Assembly: GCF_018271975.1 (NCBI RefSeq)
Contig: NZ_JAGUCN010000005.1
Location: forward strand, 177,928-241,927
DNA from: Carboxylicivirga mesophila
GTDB lineage: Bacteria; Bacteroidota; Bacteroidia; Bacteroidales; Marinilabiliaceae
Direction: 5' to 3'
DNA length: 64,000 nt
How positions within the stretch are numbered: position 1 is the stretch's first letter; each line of letters opens with the position of its first letter. Below, piece after piece: positions 1 to 9,317 of this stretch. Under the pieces are notes generated by a model that searched no databases, was not told the DNA's origin, and worked only from the letters and a program-made list of their open reading frames with translations. Made by a program: the position numbers and the translations under genes.

Positions 1-440
1 ATCTCAACTACCTGGAGAGCATCACCGATGGCAGCCAGGAGCTTATAAAAGAACTAGTTAGCATTTTTATCGAACAGATACCTGAATTCAGGGATGGTTT
101 TGATGAAGGCTTAGCGCAGAAAGATTGGAGTAAAATTGCGGCCGTTGCTCACAAAGCCAAATCATCGGTTATGTCAATGGGCATGGATGACTTAGGAAAT
201 ACAGATTTAAAGAATCTGGAACTATTGGCCAAACTTTTAAAAATTGATGAACTAACGCAATCGGAGCACAACTCAGACGAGGTGTTGCAACTGCAAAAAA
301 GCCTTGAAAGCTATTCTAACGATCGTAAGGACTGGCTGAATGCCAATAAAAGTGAAAGTTCGATTGAGGCAATTATTACGCGTTTTAACCAAACATGCGA
401 AGCTGCAATTACTGAATTGCAGGATGTATTAGAGAATTAA
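1..440 (+). CDS. Hpt domain protein, C-terminal part (partial)
   Basis: The reading frame is open from the left edge (frame starting at base 3), so the start lies outside the window. The visible part is a helical bundle with the Hpt-type motif A-H-K-A-K-S-S; the candidate phospho-accepting His is encoded at 150-152. Hpt domains relay phosphate between response-regulator receivers, either as stand-alone proteins or at the end of hybrid histidine kinases. The tail after the motif (about 90 residues) is helical and acidic. Which of the two architectures applies cannot be seen. The STAS gene follows after 11 bp, so the two are probably co-transcribed. Confidence 0.75.
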   Translation, partial: LNYLESITDGSQELIKELVSIFIEQIPEFRDGFDEGLAQKDWSKIAAVAHKAKSSVMSMGMDDLGNTDLKNLELLAKLLKIDELTQSEHNSDEVLQLQKSLESYSNDRKDWLNANKSESSIEAIITRFNQTCEAAITELQDVLEN

Positions 441-451
441 ATATAGACAAT

Positions 452-778
452 ATGCTACAAGTTAAAGAACATGATGGTGTAATGTTCGGCTTATTAGCTG
501 ATACTGATAGATTAAATGCAACTATTGCACCTGAAGTAAAAGCAGAACTCACAGCAGCTCTCTCTGACAATGGAGTTAAGATGGTACTTAATTTATCAAA
601 CATCAGCTTCATTGACAGCACTGGTATAGGCACCTTAATCAGCGCATTAAAAACGGCCAGGCAAAATGGCGGCACTTTTCAACTGTGCTGTATCAAAGCT
701 GATGTGCTAAGTCTGTTGAAACTAATGAAGCTTGATAAAGTTTTTGATATTTTTGAGTCAGAAGAACAAATAGTATAG
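452..778 (+). CDS. STAS-domain anti-sigma factor antagonist
   Basis: The 108-residue protein is a single STAS domain of SpoIIAA/RsbV type. The motif F-I-D-S-T-G-I-G places the usual phosphorylated serine at Ser56, with the typical following helix. Such proteins bind and are phosphorylated by a SpoIIAB/RsbW-like kinase and are dephosphorylated by a PP2C phosphatase, acting as switches in partner-switching pathways. The gene lies 11 bp after the Hpt gene, suggesting that a phosphorelay and a STAS switch are linked. It ends just before a strong intrinsic terminator. No cognate kinase or sigma factor gene is adjacent, though the window contains a SiaB-like kinase at 13 kb. A link between them is speculative. 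Confidence 0.85.
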   Translation: MLQVKEHDGVMFGLLADTDRLNATIAPEVKAELTAALSDNGVKMVLNLSNISFIDSTGIGTLISALKTARQNGGTFQLCCIKADVLSLLKLMKLDKVFDIFESEEQIV

Positions 779-780
779 AT

Positions 781-803
781 AAAACCGCTTCGGCGGTTTT
801 TTT
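781..803 (+). terminator. Bidirectional intrinsic terminator
   Basis: An 8-bp stem AAAACCGC/GCGGTTTT closes on a TTCG tetraloop and is followed by a T-run on the plus strand. The minus strand also shows stem plus TTTT, so it can serve both the STAS gene and the convergent citC gene. The citC stop codon (802-804) lies in the plus-strand T-run. Confidence 0.85.
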
Positions 804-1878
804 AATGCCGTAAATCAGCTGTTTTTAATTGCTGCTCAATGGCACCTAAATTCATTTCTTTGAGATATTCAATAGTTGATTGTGGCAATAATTGATTTAA
901 CCTCTGAGCATCATCGTTTTTAATAGCCTGACGCACTTTACTGGCACTGATAAAATCACCCGCCACTCCTTCTGTTAATTGCTTGCGTTCCACCTCAATT
1001 AGCTCAACACCTTTGAAAGGCAAAATAGTTTTCATGGCCTGGTTATAAAGCTGTGTTGTGGCACAATAGTTTTCGGTACCCACATAGCGTTTACATATAC
1101 CAAGCTGAGGAACAATATGCTTACAAAATATTTCTATATCCAATTCGGCTTGTTTCTGAGTCACCATATCTGGCGTTTCATTCTTTAAGAAGTAATTAGG
1201 AAAAGTAGCACACGATACAACATATTCACCACCCTTCACAAGCCTGACATTCGGTAAGTGACGTGTTCCTCGTCGTATCATTTCATAGCGATCGCCAAAC
1301 TTAAAAACCGATTTCTCTGTTTCCACCACAAAAACATACACCAGTTCGTTTTCCTCTGCTGCTTTCTCAATAAGGTATTGATGTCCCAATGTAAACGGGT
1401 TACCATTCATGACAATTGCAGCCACTTGTTTTTCTCCTCCCATGGAGCGAATCGTACCTAAATATTTCTTGTAGTCATTAATATCTTTATACCCGAATTC
1501 AAGGACAGATATAAGCGGTTGTGCTGACGCAATATGACGATAGCCCAATCCTTCAAACCGGAGAATATTATCAGGCCTTGTAAAAACAAAAGCCTGCTGA
1601 TAGTGATTCATCACATGCTCAGTAAGGTGAGTAACAATATGTGCGAAGGCTCCCGATTCACGAAAACGGGGAGCCACAGCTACGTATTTAAGTATCTTAC
1701 CTAAACAAGAGCCCACCCCAACTATATCATCGTTAAGGTTATAAAGAATCACACTGTATTCCACTGATGACTCATCAAAATAAAAGCCCAAAGGGGAAAG
1801 AAACCGCCGGATTAAGTCAACGTCATATTTACTGCTTAAATCAGGCTCTTCTATTCTAAAATCAGAATTTTCAATCAT
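802..1878 (-). CDS. citC: [Citrate (pro-3S)-lyase] ligase
   Basis: CitC acetylates the prosthetic group of citrate lyase using ATP and acetate, switching the enzyme on. The N-terminal third is GNAT-like. The nucleotidyltransferase domain begins near residue 150 with G-N-P-F-T-L-G-H (about residues 160-167), the HxGH-type ATP site, and ends with an I-S-A-S-K-V-R motif equivalent to ISSTxxR. Length (about 358) matches the family. The first in-frame start is GTG at 1881, immediately followed by ATG at 1878; ATG is preferred. It is the last gene of the citDEF-XG-C operon, 4 bp after citXG, and stops inside the shared terminator. Confidence 0.93.
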   Translation of the reverse strand: MIENSDFRIEEPDLSSKYDVDLIRRFLSPLGFYFDESSVEYSVILYNLNDDIVGVGSCLGKILKYVAVAPRFRESGAFAHIVTHLTEHVMNHYQQAFVFTRPDNILRFEGLGYRHIASAQPLISVLEFGYKDINDYKKYLGTIRSMGGEKQVAAIVMNGNPFTLGHQYLIEKAAEENELVYVFVVETEKSVFKFGDRYEMIRRGTRHLPNVRLVKGGEYVVSCATFPNYFLKNETPDMVTQKQAELDIEIFCKHIVPQLGICKRYVGTENYCATTQLYNQAMKTILPFKGVELIEVERKQLTEGVAGDFISASKVRQAIKNDDAQRLNQLLPQSTIEYLKEMNLGAIEQQLKTADLRH

Positions 1879-1882
1879 CACA

Positions 1883-3292
1883 CTATTTCCTAAACTCAGT
1901 CTGACATAAATGCAAAGTTACTGTTACCGCTAAAAGATCTGCCGATCCACCAGGAGATATTTTCAGGTCATTACACCAATCAACCAGCTCGGTATAGGTT
2001 GCACGACGGTTATTCTCCCAATCATTCAAAGCCTGCTTTGCTTTTGCTTTCAACTCCTCAAGTATCACAGCATTGTGACGATAGATAACATTGGTATCGT
2101 TATTTAAAGAGATAAGTTTTAACAACACCGGAATTAAAAGGTCATGCACTTCAGTATCTGTGCACTCATTTAGCTTTTTGTCAATACTATTATTGAGGCA
2201 GGGTAACGAATGGTGCAATACGGTTGGCATCCCCTGCTCTGCCTCGCCCCTTGCGCCTGCCGCTTGCAGGCCATACTTCATAAAACTTTGCTGACCGTGC
2301 GTCAGTACATCGTCCTCACGTGCTGAACACAACTCCCTCTGAACCACCCCTCGCGTAAGTTGCTGAATAACTGAAGAAAAGGTATTTATTTTGAAGTAAC
2401 CATATCTATTCACCACCCGCACAATGGCAAAGCAACTAAGTGCCAGGAGAAAAATCGCTCCCTTATGCGTGTTAACGCCATTGGTTGCATTGAACATGGC
2501 GTCTTCCATTTTAAGGCCAATTTGCTTAATACGAGGTAAAATGACAGATACATCTTTACCTTTAAAATCAATAGCTAATTGACAAACCTCTATGAAATAT
2601 GGGGAAATAACCGCTGATGAATTTATAAAAGTAATAAAATCCATATCGGTATGCGCACCACTCGACTGGCGACACACAAGTCCGGGTTTAGGACTCAGCG
2701 ACACTTCGTACAGCAAGCCCTTCAGGGCAATAGATGCCACTTTGGTAACCACCTCTTTCGTCCTCAATTCACGCAGGTAGTTGTCAATAGCCTCCTCCAT
2801 GCTTCTTCGCACATCGGCAATCGCATGACGCTTCCCTTTTCGGCAATCTTCGGCGGCATGCTCACAAATAAAACAGGCCTTTGCTTTACCAGACGATACA
2901 GGTTGTCCATCTGCATCCAACACATCTAAATCAACAATTCGTCCCAGTTCAAAGCTTTGCTCAAAAGCTTCGGTTATTGCCTTCAGATTCATCGCACTGA
3001 AATGTCGCATATCAAACAGATAAATAACAGCATCGCCTGCGGCATCGGTTAGCTCCTGTTTGTTGCTCCATCGGTTATTGGCATTCAAACTAACAATATA
3101 ACGTTCAAAATCAGATTCAACCTCTTTGATAAATGCAGCAAGTAAATCGTTAGTTTTGGGCAGCCCCGGAATATTTAATTGGAGAGAAACCAAGTGGTAC
3201 TGCTCTTGAAGCAGACCAAGCTTATATTGCTGGCGCGCCTCCCTCGCCAGCAATAAGCTCTCAAATATCTCTGTCTCCTTAATTATCTCCAT
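1883..3292 (-). CDS. citXG: Fused citrate lyase holo-ACP synthase / triphosphoribosyl-dephospho-CoA synthase
   Basis: The protein (469 residues) joins two maturation enzymes. Residues about 1-170 resemble CitX, which transfers the phosphoribosyl-dephospho-CoA group to the acyl carrier subunit; the L-N-I-P-G motif is visible. Residues about 180-469 resemble CitG, which makes the triphosphoribosyl-dephospho-CoA precursor from ATP and dephospho-CoA; S-P-K-P-G-L-V and S-G-A-H-x-D-M-D-F are visible. CitX-CitG fusions are known in other bacteria. In the CitG part, the segment after P-G-L-V reads C-R-Q-S, where D-R-x-N is more usual, a minor deviation. The start ATG overlaps the citF stop by one base (TAATG), indicating translational coupling. 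Confidence 0.9.
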   Translation of the reverse strand: MEIIKETEIFESLLLAREARQQYKLGLLQEQYHLVSLQLNIPGLPKTNDLLAAFIKEVESDFERYIVSLNANNRWSNKQELTDAAGDAVIYLFDMRHFSAMNLKAITEAFEQSFELGRIVDLDVLDADGQPVSSGKAKACFICEHAAEDCRKGKRHAIADVRRSMEEAIDNYLRELRTKEVVTKVASIALKGLLYEVSLSPKPGLVCRQSSGAHTDMDFITFINSSAVISPYFIEVCQLAIDFKGKDVSVILPRIKQIGLKMEDAMFNATNGVNTHKGAIFLLALSCFAIVRVVNRYGYFKINTFSSVIQQLTRGVVQRELCSAREDDVLTHGQQSFMKYGLQAAGARGEAEQGMPTVLHHSLPCLNNSIDKKLNECTDTEVHDLLIPVLLKLISLNNDTNVIYRHNAVILEELKAKAKQALNDWENNRRATYTELVDWCNDLKISPGGSADLLAVTVTLHLCQTEFRK

Positions 3293-4845
3293 TACTCTTT
3301 CACCTGGTGAATCACATCTATGACAGTTCCATCGCGGTATTCAACAATCCCAACCACACGCTCGGTGGTTTCAATGGGCTTAGCTTTACCGGTAATACCC
3401 TCAACCTCTTCTGCTAACACCGCAATATCTTTCACTTTAATTCCTGCAGCTTCAAGGTGCGCTTTTAATTCTGGTTTTTGTGGATTCACACAAATCCCAC
3501 GCTCGGTCACCAACACATCAATACTCTCACCCGGGGTAACAATGGTGTGTACTTTCTTCTTAACAATAGGAATACGGCCTCTGAAAGATGGACATACAAC
3601 AACTGTTAGGTTAGCACCAGATGCAGTGTCGCTATGACCACCAGAAGCACCTCGCACATATCCCTCCGAGCCTGTAATCACATTGACGTTGAAATTAGTA
3701 TCAATCTCTAGAGCCCCAAGTACAACTATATCCAGTTTATTGGTCATACAACCACAGTTAAACGGATTGGCATACAAGCCAGCAGGAATTTCAATGTGGT
3801 ACTGATTATCTAACAACGATGAACTAACTGCTGCATCGAAAGACTGCACATCAAAAATAGAACGAAACAAACCTTCATTCAGCATATCAACACCATAAGA
3901 AGTCACACCTCCTAAAATAAAGCTGCCCTTTATTGAGCGTTGCTTCATTATTTTTCGGATGTATTTGGCCACTGCCAATGATGCACCACCAGCCCCCACC
4001 TGGAAACTGAATCCTTCTTTCAATTCGCCGGAATGCTCAATCACCTGAGCTGCCAAACGTGCAATCTGCAGGTCCATAGGTGCTTTGGTTATACGTGTGG
4101 TTCCACCTGCAATTTTAGAAGGATCGCCAATGGAGTCAACTTTCACCACGTAATCGATGTAGTTTTGTGTAATGGACTGTGGTACACACGGATAATCCAC
4201 AATATTATCGGTGACTACAATCACCTGCTTGGCATACCAAGAGTCGATAGCTGCATAACCCATTGAGCCAAAGGCCGACGGACCGTGTGCACCTGTTGCA
4301 TTGCCTTCTTCATCGGCAGCCGATGCTGCAAGAATAGCTAGATCAATTTTTATTTTACCAGTGTGTACACTACGCACACGTCCACCATGCGAGTGAATGA
4401 CAAATGGCTTAGGCAAAACGCCTTCGGCAATGGCTTTTCCCAGCTCGCCGCGTATACCACTGGCGTACACCTGAGTGATGGTGCCATCCTTAAAATATGG
4501 TAAAATCGGGTCATGTGCAGTAGTTAGGCTACTGGCGGCCAAAGTAATATCCTTAATACCCAAGTCTGCCAAAATTTTGATGGCTTCGTACACCAGATTA
4601 TCACCCCCACGCAAATGGTGATGAAAGGATACCGTCATGCCATTACGAGGTTTGGTCTTTAATATGGCATCGCGGAGCGTATCACAGATTTTGCTGGAAT
4701 GTGGCATTTTAGCTTTATTGGGTGGCGGAACAGTTTTTTCTTCCATCCATCCTTTTTTCAGCTTTGAAAACGCGCCTTCAAAAGCCTCTAACTTCCCGAT
4801 GCCCTCAAGCTCTTCAGGTATTTCTCTTTGCAATATATTTTTCAC
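3292..4845 (-). CDS. citF: Citrate lyase alpha subunit (citrate:acetyl-ACP transferase)
   Basis: CitF exchanges the acetyl group on the acyl carrier protein for citrate, giving citryl-ACP and acetate, in the cytoplasmic citrate lyase complex. The 517-residue length and overall sequence match the CitF family throughout, including the N-terminal F-H-H-H-L-R-G-G-D segment and glycine-rich C-terminal segments such as G-A-S-G-G-H-S-D-T-A-S-G-A. The start is a GTG at 4845; no nearby upstream ATG fits. It lies 11 bp after citE and overlaps citXG by one base. Confidence 0.95.
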   Translation of the reverse strand: MKNILQREIPEELEGIGKLEAFEGAFSKLKKGWMEEKTVPPPNKAKMPHSSKICDTLRDAILKTKPRNGMTVSFHHHLRGGDNLVYEAIKILADLGIKDITLAASSLTTAHDPILPYFKDGTITQVYASGIRGELGKAIAEGVLPKPFVIHSHGGRVRSVHTGKIKIDLAILAASAADEEGNATGAHGPSAFGSMGYAAIDSWYAKQVIVVTDNIVDYPCVPQSITQNYIDYVVKVDSIGDPSKIAGGTTRITKAPMDLQIARLAAQVIEHSGELKEGFSFQVGAGGASLAVAKYIRKIMKQRSIKGSFILGGVTSYGVDMLNEGLFRSIFDVQSFDAAVSSSLLDNQYHIEIPAGLYANPFNCGCMTNKLDIVVLGALEIDTNFNVNVITGSEGYVRGASGGHSDTASGANLTVVVCPSFRGRIPIVKKKVHTIVTPGESIDVLVTERGICVNPQKPELKAHLEAAGIKVKDIAVLAEEVEGITGKAKPIETTERVVGIVEYRDGTVIDVIHQVKE

Positions 4846-4856
4846 AACTGTCGGGT

Positions 4857-5750
4857 TTAAAGCGATTCAACATCAATATCAGCCATTTCAAGTACACGTA
4901 AAGCGCGTTGTACAACGGGTGCGTCGACCATTTTTCCATCAACAGCAAATACCCCAATTCCTTCGGCTTTGTTACGTTCAAAGGCTTTCACAATTTTAGC
5001 CGCTTTACGAATCTCCAACTCTGTTGGTGTAAACACCTCATTCACCACTTCAATCTGACGTGGATTAATGATTGCCTTACCTGTAAAGCCGAGCTTTTTG
5101 ATATACTCCGCTTCTTCGCGCAGCCCTTCCTCATTTTCAACATCAACAAAAACGGTGTCGAATACATCTATCTTGCATGCTTTGGCTGCCATAACTATCT
5201 GCTTACGGGCATAGTCAATACCTACACCATCATTGGCTTTTACCAGCTGCATATCGGCTGCCAAATCCTGCCCGCCAATTGAAATAGCGTCAATACGAGG
5301 TGAATACCTGGCAATATCATATACATTTTGAACGCCGAGAGCCGTTTCAATCATCACATGCACTTTCATATGCTCATGCGGCAGGTTATGCTCATCCTCA
5401 ATTTGCTCAATCAACTCCAGAATGCGTTTAATCTCATCAACGGTCTCCACTTTGGGTAGTCGAAGTGCATTGGGTTGAAGCGGCACAATTTGCTTTAAAT
5501 CCTCCAAACCAAAAGGCGTATCAATGTGATTAACCCTAACGGTTACCTCACACCCTTCATAGGAAATATACTTCAACATATGGGCTACCAGAATACGGGC
5601 CGCATCTTTCTGGTTAAGCGCAACAGCATCTTCCAAATCAAGGAGGACACCATCTGCACCATACACGCTACCTTGCTGCAACATTGCCGGGTTATTGCCG
5701 GGAATATACAGCATTGTGCGTCTTTTAAAGGTTCGTTGTTTGACTTTCAT
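4857..5750 (-). CDS. citE: Citrate lyase beta subunit (citryl-ACP lyase)
   Basis: CitE cleaves citryl-ACP into oxaloacetate and acetyl-ACP. It is a member of the HpcH/HpaI aldolase family; the N-terminal R-R-T-M-L-Y-I-P-G-N-N-P and D-L-E-D-A-V-A segments and the later V-M-I-E-T-A metal-site region are clear. The frame could begin at a TTG at 5756, but the ATG at 5750 gives the usual CitE N-terminus and is preferred, leaving 6 bp after citD. Within the operon it sits between citD and citF, the classical order. Confidence 0.95.
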   Translation of the reverse strand: MKVKQRTFKRRTMLYIPGNNPAMLQQGSVYGADGVLLDLEDAVALNQKDAARILVAHMLKYISYEGCEVTVRVNHIDTPFGLEDLKQIVPLQPNALRLPKVETVDEIKRILELIEQIEDEHNLPHEHMKVHVMIETALGVQNVYDIARYSPRIDAISIGGQDLAADMQLVKANDGVGIDYARKQIVMAAKACKIDVFDTVFVDVENEEGLREEAEYIKKLGFTGKAIINPRQIEVVNEVFTPTELEIRKAAKIVKAFERNKAEGIGVFAVDGKMVDAPVVQRALRVLEMADIDVESL

Positions 5751-5756
5751 CGACAA

Positions 5757-6047
5757 TTACTTTAGGGTTCCGGATTGTAGTTGGGCAGCTCTCTTCAATG
5801 CCGTTTCCAGGCGAGCTGAAACAGTTGGTGGTAAAGCGCCTTTATCATTAATGATTAAGCGCACATCATCAATGTTAAAATCATCCAGATTGGCATGTAT
5901 CTGGCGCAACAAATCATCACCAAACTGCTGCATAACAATTGACTTCAACTCAATAATACGCCCGGCACCTTTCTCAACCGGCTCAACCAGAATCAGTACA
6001 TCACTTGATTCGAAACTACCGGCCTGAGCTTTTGTTTTAAGTTCCAT
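5757..6047 (-). CDS. citD: Citrate lyase acyl carrier protein (gamma subunit)
   Basis: CitD carries the phosphoribosyl-dephospho-CoA prosthetic group on which citrate is bound. The motif A-G-S-F-E-S-S-D is the attachment region. The frame is open from a TTG at 6056, but the ATG at 6047 is preferred: with this start the first serine of E-S-S-D becomes Ser14, the same number as the modified serine of the well-studied Klebsiella protein. The rest (D-K-G-A-L near residue 70) fits the family. It is the first gene of the operon. No clear TAnnTTTG promoter was found upstream. Confidence 0.93.
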   Translation of the reverse strand: MELKTKAQAGSFESSDVLILVEPVEKGAGRIIELKSIVMQQFGDDLLRQIHANLDDFNIDDVRLIINDKGALPPTVSARLETALKRAAQLQSGTLK

Positions 6048-6056
6048 AGTTAGCAA

Positions 6057-6316
6057 TTAAAGAAATATTTCATCAAATATTGAATATAATCTTTTAAAAA
6101 CCTACTTCTAATAATGGTTATAAAACATATCTTTCCTCATTGCACCTAGTCTGCTACATTATCAATTGATATTCTGCATATTATTACATTATATGATTTT
6201 CATCAGGCCATCACTAAAATTCACAAACTATTGATTATGTAACTATTAACTCCCGAAGCAAATAAGCAATAAAAAGCTTTGAATTTCAGCCAAAAATATT
6301 TTCTTAAGCAAAATAA
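6057..6316. other. AT-rich intergenic region upstream of the citrate lyase operon
   Basis: This stretch separates citD from the terminator of the S9 peptidase gene, both on the minus strand. It must hold the cit promoter. I see no perfect TAnnTTTG box, no convincing operator palindrome and no coding potential. Confidence 0.5.
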
Positions 6317-6348
6317 AAGCCTGACACCACATCTATGGCATCAGGCTT
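6317..6348 (-). terminator. Intrinsic terminator of the S9 peptidase gene
   Basis: Outer 8-bp stem AAGCCTGA/TCAGGCTT with a small internal loop and an inner CCA/TGG stem. On the minus strand it is followed by TTTTATTTT. It lies 23 bases after the peptidase stop. Confidence 0.8.
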
Positions 6349-6370
6349 ATAAGCTATTCTACATCTTCGT

Positions 6371-8509
6371 TTACAAAAAATCGTCGAAATACCTTGTTAC
6401 TTTTTCCATGAGATGAATACGATCCCGGCCAATTACATTATGCTCGTGGCGAGGATATGCGAAGTAATCTATTTGAACCCTATTCTTAACACATTCGCGC
6501 ACAAATGACAAACTATGCTGCCAAACCACAACCGGATCGATAGCCCCATGAACAACCAACAAACGCCCTTCAATGTTAGTTACTTTACCATTTAAATTGG
6601 CCAGTTCATAACCTTCCGGATTTTCCTGTGGCGTATCCATATAGCGCTCGCCATACATAATTTCGTAGTATTTCCAGTCGATAACCGGTCCACCAGCTAC
6701 TCCCACCTTAAATACCTCAGGGTGCTGAGTCATCATTGATATAGTCATGAAACCTCCATAGCTCCAACCATGCACGCCGATACGCTCTGTATCAACATAT
6801 GGTAATGATTTCAAATACTCAATGCCCTGCATTTGATCTTCCACTTCCAGCTGCCCCAATTGGCGATGAATAGCCTGCGCAAACACCTTTCCTTTGTTGG
6901 CCGTTCCTCGATTATCCAGAGTAAATGCAATGTATCCTTTCTGAGCCATATATAATTGCCATCCGCGGGCACCAGCCAACCAACGATTCTGAACCATTTG
7001 CGAATGCGGTCCACCATACACGTATACGATGACCGGATACTTTTTAGCCGGATCAAATCCAACAGGCAATACCATTCGTGCATCCAGTTCAAACTGTTCA
7101 TCCTTGGTTTTTAATTTAATCAACTCAACCTTGCCTGTTTCAATATCTTTATACGGATTATCTACAACTTGTAATGTTTTGATTAAACGTCCTTGCGTAT
7201 CCTTCAGATTAGTTTTAGAAGGCACATTAAGCGAGGAAAAGGTGGTAATGGCATAACGCCCATCCTTACTTATTTTTGCACGATGAACACCTCGCTCACT
7301 TGTTATGCGCGTCATCTTACCCGAGGATAAACTCACCTTGTAAATATGACGCTCTAAAGCCTCTTCTTTAGTTGATTCGATAAAAATATTTTTAGCGGCA
7401 GCATCAAATCCAAGTACATTGGTTACTTCCCAGTTGCCTTTGGTCAATTGCTTTTTAAGTTTTCCATCGAGGCTGTAGATGTATAAATGATTATAACCAT
7501 CTTTCATCGATTGCCAGATGAACTCGCCTTTGCGCTTAGGAATAAATAATGCAGGGTGCTGTGGTTCGGTCCATTTATCATCCTTCTCTTCAAACAATGT
7601 AGCCACCAATTCACCCGTTGCAGCACTATACTTTTTAAGCTGCATATGATTTTGCTCCCTGTTCAGTTCGGCTATGAGTATAAACTGGTTATCAGGTGTC
7701 CAGCAAACATTGGTAAAGAAGCGATCATAAGGAGCACCAGTGTTTAAGTAGGTGGTTTCTTTGGTAGCCAGATTGTAAACCCCCACAGTCACCTGATGGC
7801 TGCTCATACCGGCCATGGGGTATTTAATGTTCTCCAACTTAGCCACTCGCTCATCAACATTAACAAGCGGATAGTCACTGACCATTGAGTTATCTTCGCG
7901 ATAAAAAGCCAGCGAACCACCATCAGGTGACCAAAATGTTCCCTTATTAATACCGAATTCATTGCGATGCACAGTATGACCAAAAATCACATCGTCACCA
8001 TCTTTTCCGGCCACAAACACCGGCTCCTCATTAGTTGATTGTATAAATAAATCATTTCCTACAGTGTAGGCCACCTGAGCGTTATCTTTGTTCAAGTCAA
8101 AGTTTTGCCCTTCCTTGACTCTTCCTACGAACATGGTTATTTGGCCTTCGCTTTGATCGATCGTAAAGAAACCACTGTTTGCTGTGAACGAAAAAGACGA
8201 GGCCGTTTCCCATTTCAATGCCGGCAACCGTTTCAATTCAGGATACTCTTCTAGCCTTAGGATGTTATTAAGCCAATTTAAATCAAACAGAAACGATGCT
8301 TTCTCATCTTTTATTCCCTGTACCATCACCGAATCATTTCGCTGAATGACCAGCTGGTTCATGTCTCCCCTAAAACTAACATTTAAAGCTCTTGGGTAAT
8401 AGTTGTATACTGTTTTTCCTCCATAAATCACATCTTCCAGCGATAGTTGTCCATTGGCTGAATACAAAGTAAGTATGGCCAGCAATAAGATTAAGATTTG
8501 TCTCTTCAT
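6371..8509 (-). CDS. Secreted dipeptidyl-peptidase IV-like S9 family peptidase
   Basis: This 712-residue protein has an N-terminal signal peptide (cleavage probably after N-G-Q near residue 21), a DPP-IV-type beta-propeller region (about 60-430) and an alpha/beta-hydrolase peptidase domain (about 470-712). The catalytic triad is visible as Ser583 in G-W-S-Y-G-G, Asp658 in G-A-I-D-P-V and His690 in E-H-N-V. Family members remove Xaa-Pro dipeptides from peptides in the periplasm or outside the cell and are common in peptide-using Bacteroidota. It is a single gene with its own terminator. Substrate preference cannot be read from sequence alone. Confidence 0.92.
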   Translation of the reverse strand: MKRQILILLLAILTLYSANGQLSLEDVIYGGKTVYNYYPRALNVSFRGDMNQLVIQRNDSVMVQGIKDEKASFLFDLNWLNNILRLEEYPELKRLPALKWETASSFSFTANSGFFTIDQSEGQITMFVGRVKEGQNFDLNKDNAQVAYTVGNDLFIQSTNEEPVFVAGKDGDDVIFGHTVHRNEFGINKGTFWSPDGGSLAFYREDNSMVSDYPLVNVDERVAKLENIKYPMAGMSSHQVTVGVYNLATKETTYLNTGAPYDRFFTNVCWTPDNQFILIAELNREQNHMQLKKYSAATGELVATLFEEKDDKWTEPQHPALFIPKRKGEFIWQSMKDGYNHLYIYSLDGKLKKQLTKGNWEVTNVLGFDAAAKNIFIESTKEEALERHIYKVSLSSGKMTRITSERGVHRAKISKDGRYAITTFSSLNVPSKTNLKDTQGRLIKTLQVVDNPYKDIETGKVELIKLKTKDEQFELDARMVLPVGFDPAKKYPVIVYVYGGPHSQMVQNRWLAGARGWQLYMAQKGYIAFTLDNRGTANKGKVFAQAIHRQLGQLEVEDQMQGIEYLKSLPYVDTERIGVHGWSYGGFMTISMMTQHPEVFKVGVAGGPVIDWKYYEIMYGERYMDTPQENPEGYELANLNGKVTNIEGRLLVVHGAIDPVVVWQHSLSFVRECVKNRVQIDYFAYPRHEHNVIGRDRIHLMEKVTRYFDDFL

Positions 8510-8806
8510 CAGATATATTTTAAATTACTAGATTACATTTTTCTACTCCAACAACGCAATAATATCGTCGCAATTAAAGTTATCAATCAAGTGCATAATT
8601 GGTAAAATATTGTCATCTAAACAATGAGAAAAGTAATTAGTTTGAACTTTAATGTGCGTTAAATGCATATGTTACAAACCAAAGACATAGTTTAGACACA
8701 TTAAGTTTTTTTATTTTTTTTGCACTATCAAACCTAATAATTGACAACTTTTGAATATCTTTCTGAAAATTTTGAACCTGTAAAATCTCGATAAAGCACT
8801 AATAAA

Positions 8807-9244
8807 ATGAAAAAGCACTCAATTATTTTCTTGCTATTGGCAATTATGGCTTTATTCTCTCCTCTGAAACTAAACTCACAAGAAGATGTGTTATTTAACA
8901 ATTGTATTAACCAGCTTAAATCGCCATTTGTAGCCAGTGGTCAGCCTTTCAGAGCATTTTTAACAGGTAGTGAAGTCGCAGAATTCCATACAACTTTTTT
9001 CTCAGGAAGCATGTACCGTGTTGTAGCGTGCAGTCATGAGGATAATAATATTCTCTTCTCTATATACGACAAAGAGCGAAACCTGTTATTTTCAAATGAA
9101 CAATTTGAAGCAGCCGGTTCATGGGACTTTAAAATTGAAGGCTCGGTTGAATGCATAGTTGAGGCGCGTTTAAATCCTGAAAAATCAACTTCTGGCATTG
9201 CCATGTTAATGATTGGATTCAAAAGCTTAGATGCATTCAATTAA
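8807..9244 (+). CDS. Secreted small protein of unknown function
   Basis: The 145-residue protein starts with a clear signal peptide (K-K-H then a hydrophobic stretch, cleavage probably after L-N-S near residue 24). The mature part is predicted to be mostly beta, with two cysteines (about 31 and 74), and resembles a small beta-sandwich. I do not recognise a named family. The ABC protein gene follows 73 bp downstream on the same strand, so co-transcription is possible. The 297 bp upstream (8510-8806) are AT-rich and shared with the divergent peptidase gene. Confidence 0.75.
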   Translation: MKKHSIIFLLLAIMALFSPLKLNSQEDVLFNNCINQLKSPFVASGQPFRAFLTGSEVAEFHTTFFSGSMYRVVACSHEDNNILFSIYDKERNLLFSNEQFEAAGSWDFKIEGSVECIVEARLNPEKSTSGIAMLMIGFKSLDAFN

Positions 9245-9317
9245 TCATCAAAAAGCCCCACTGACAGATAAAGGAATTTAATACACCTACCTCACAGAGG
9301 TAACCTGAATATGCAGT

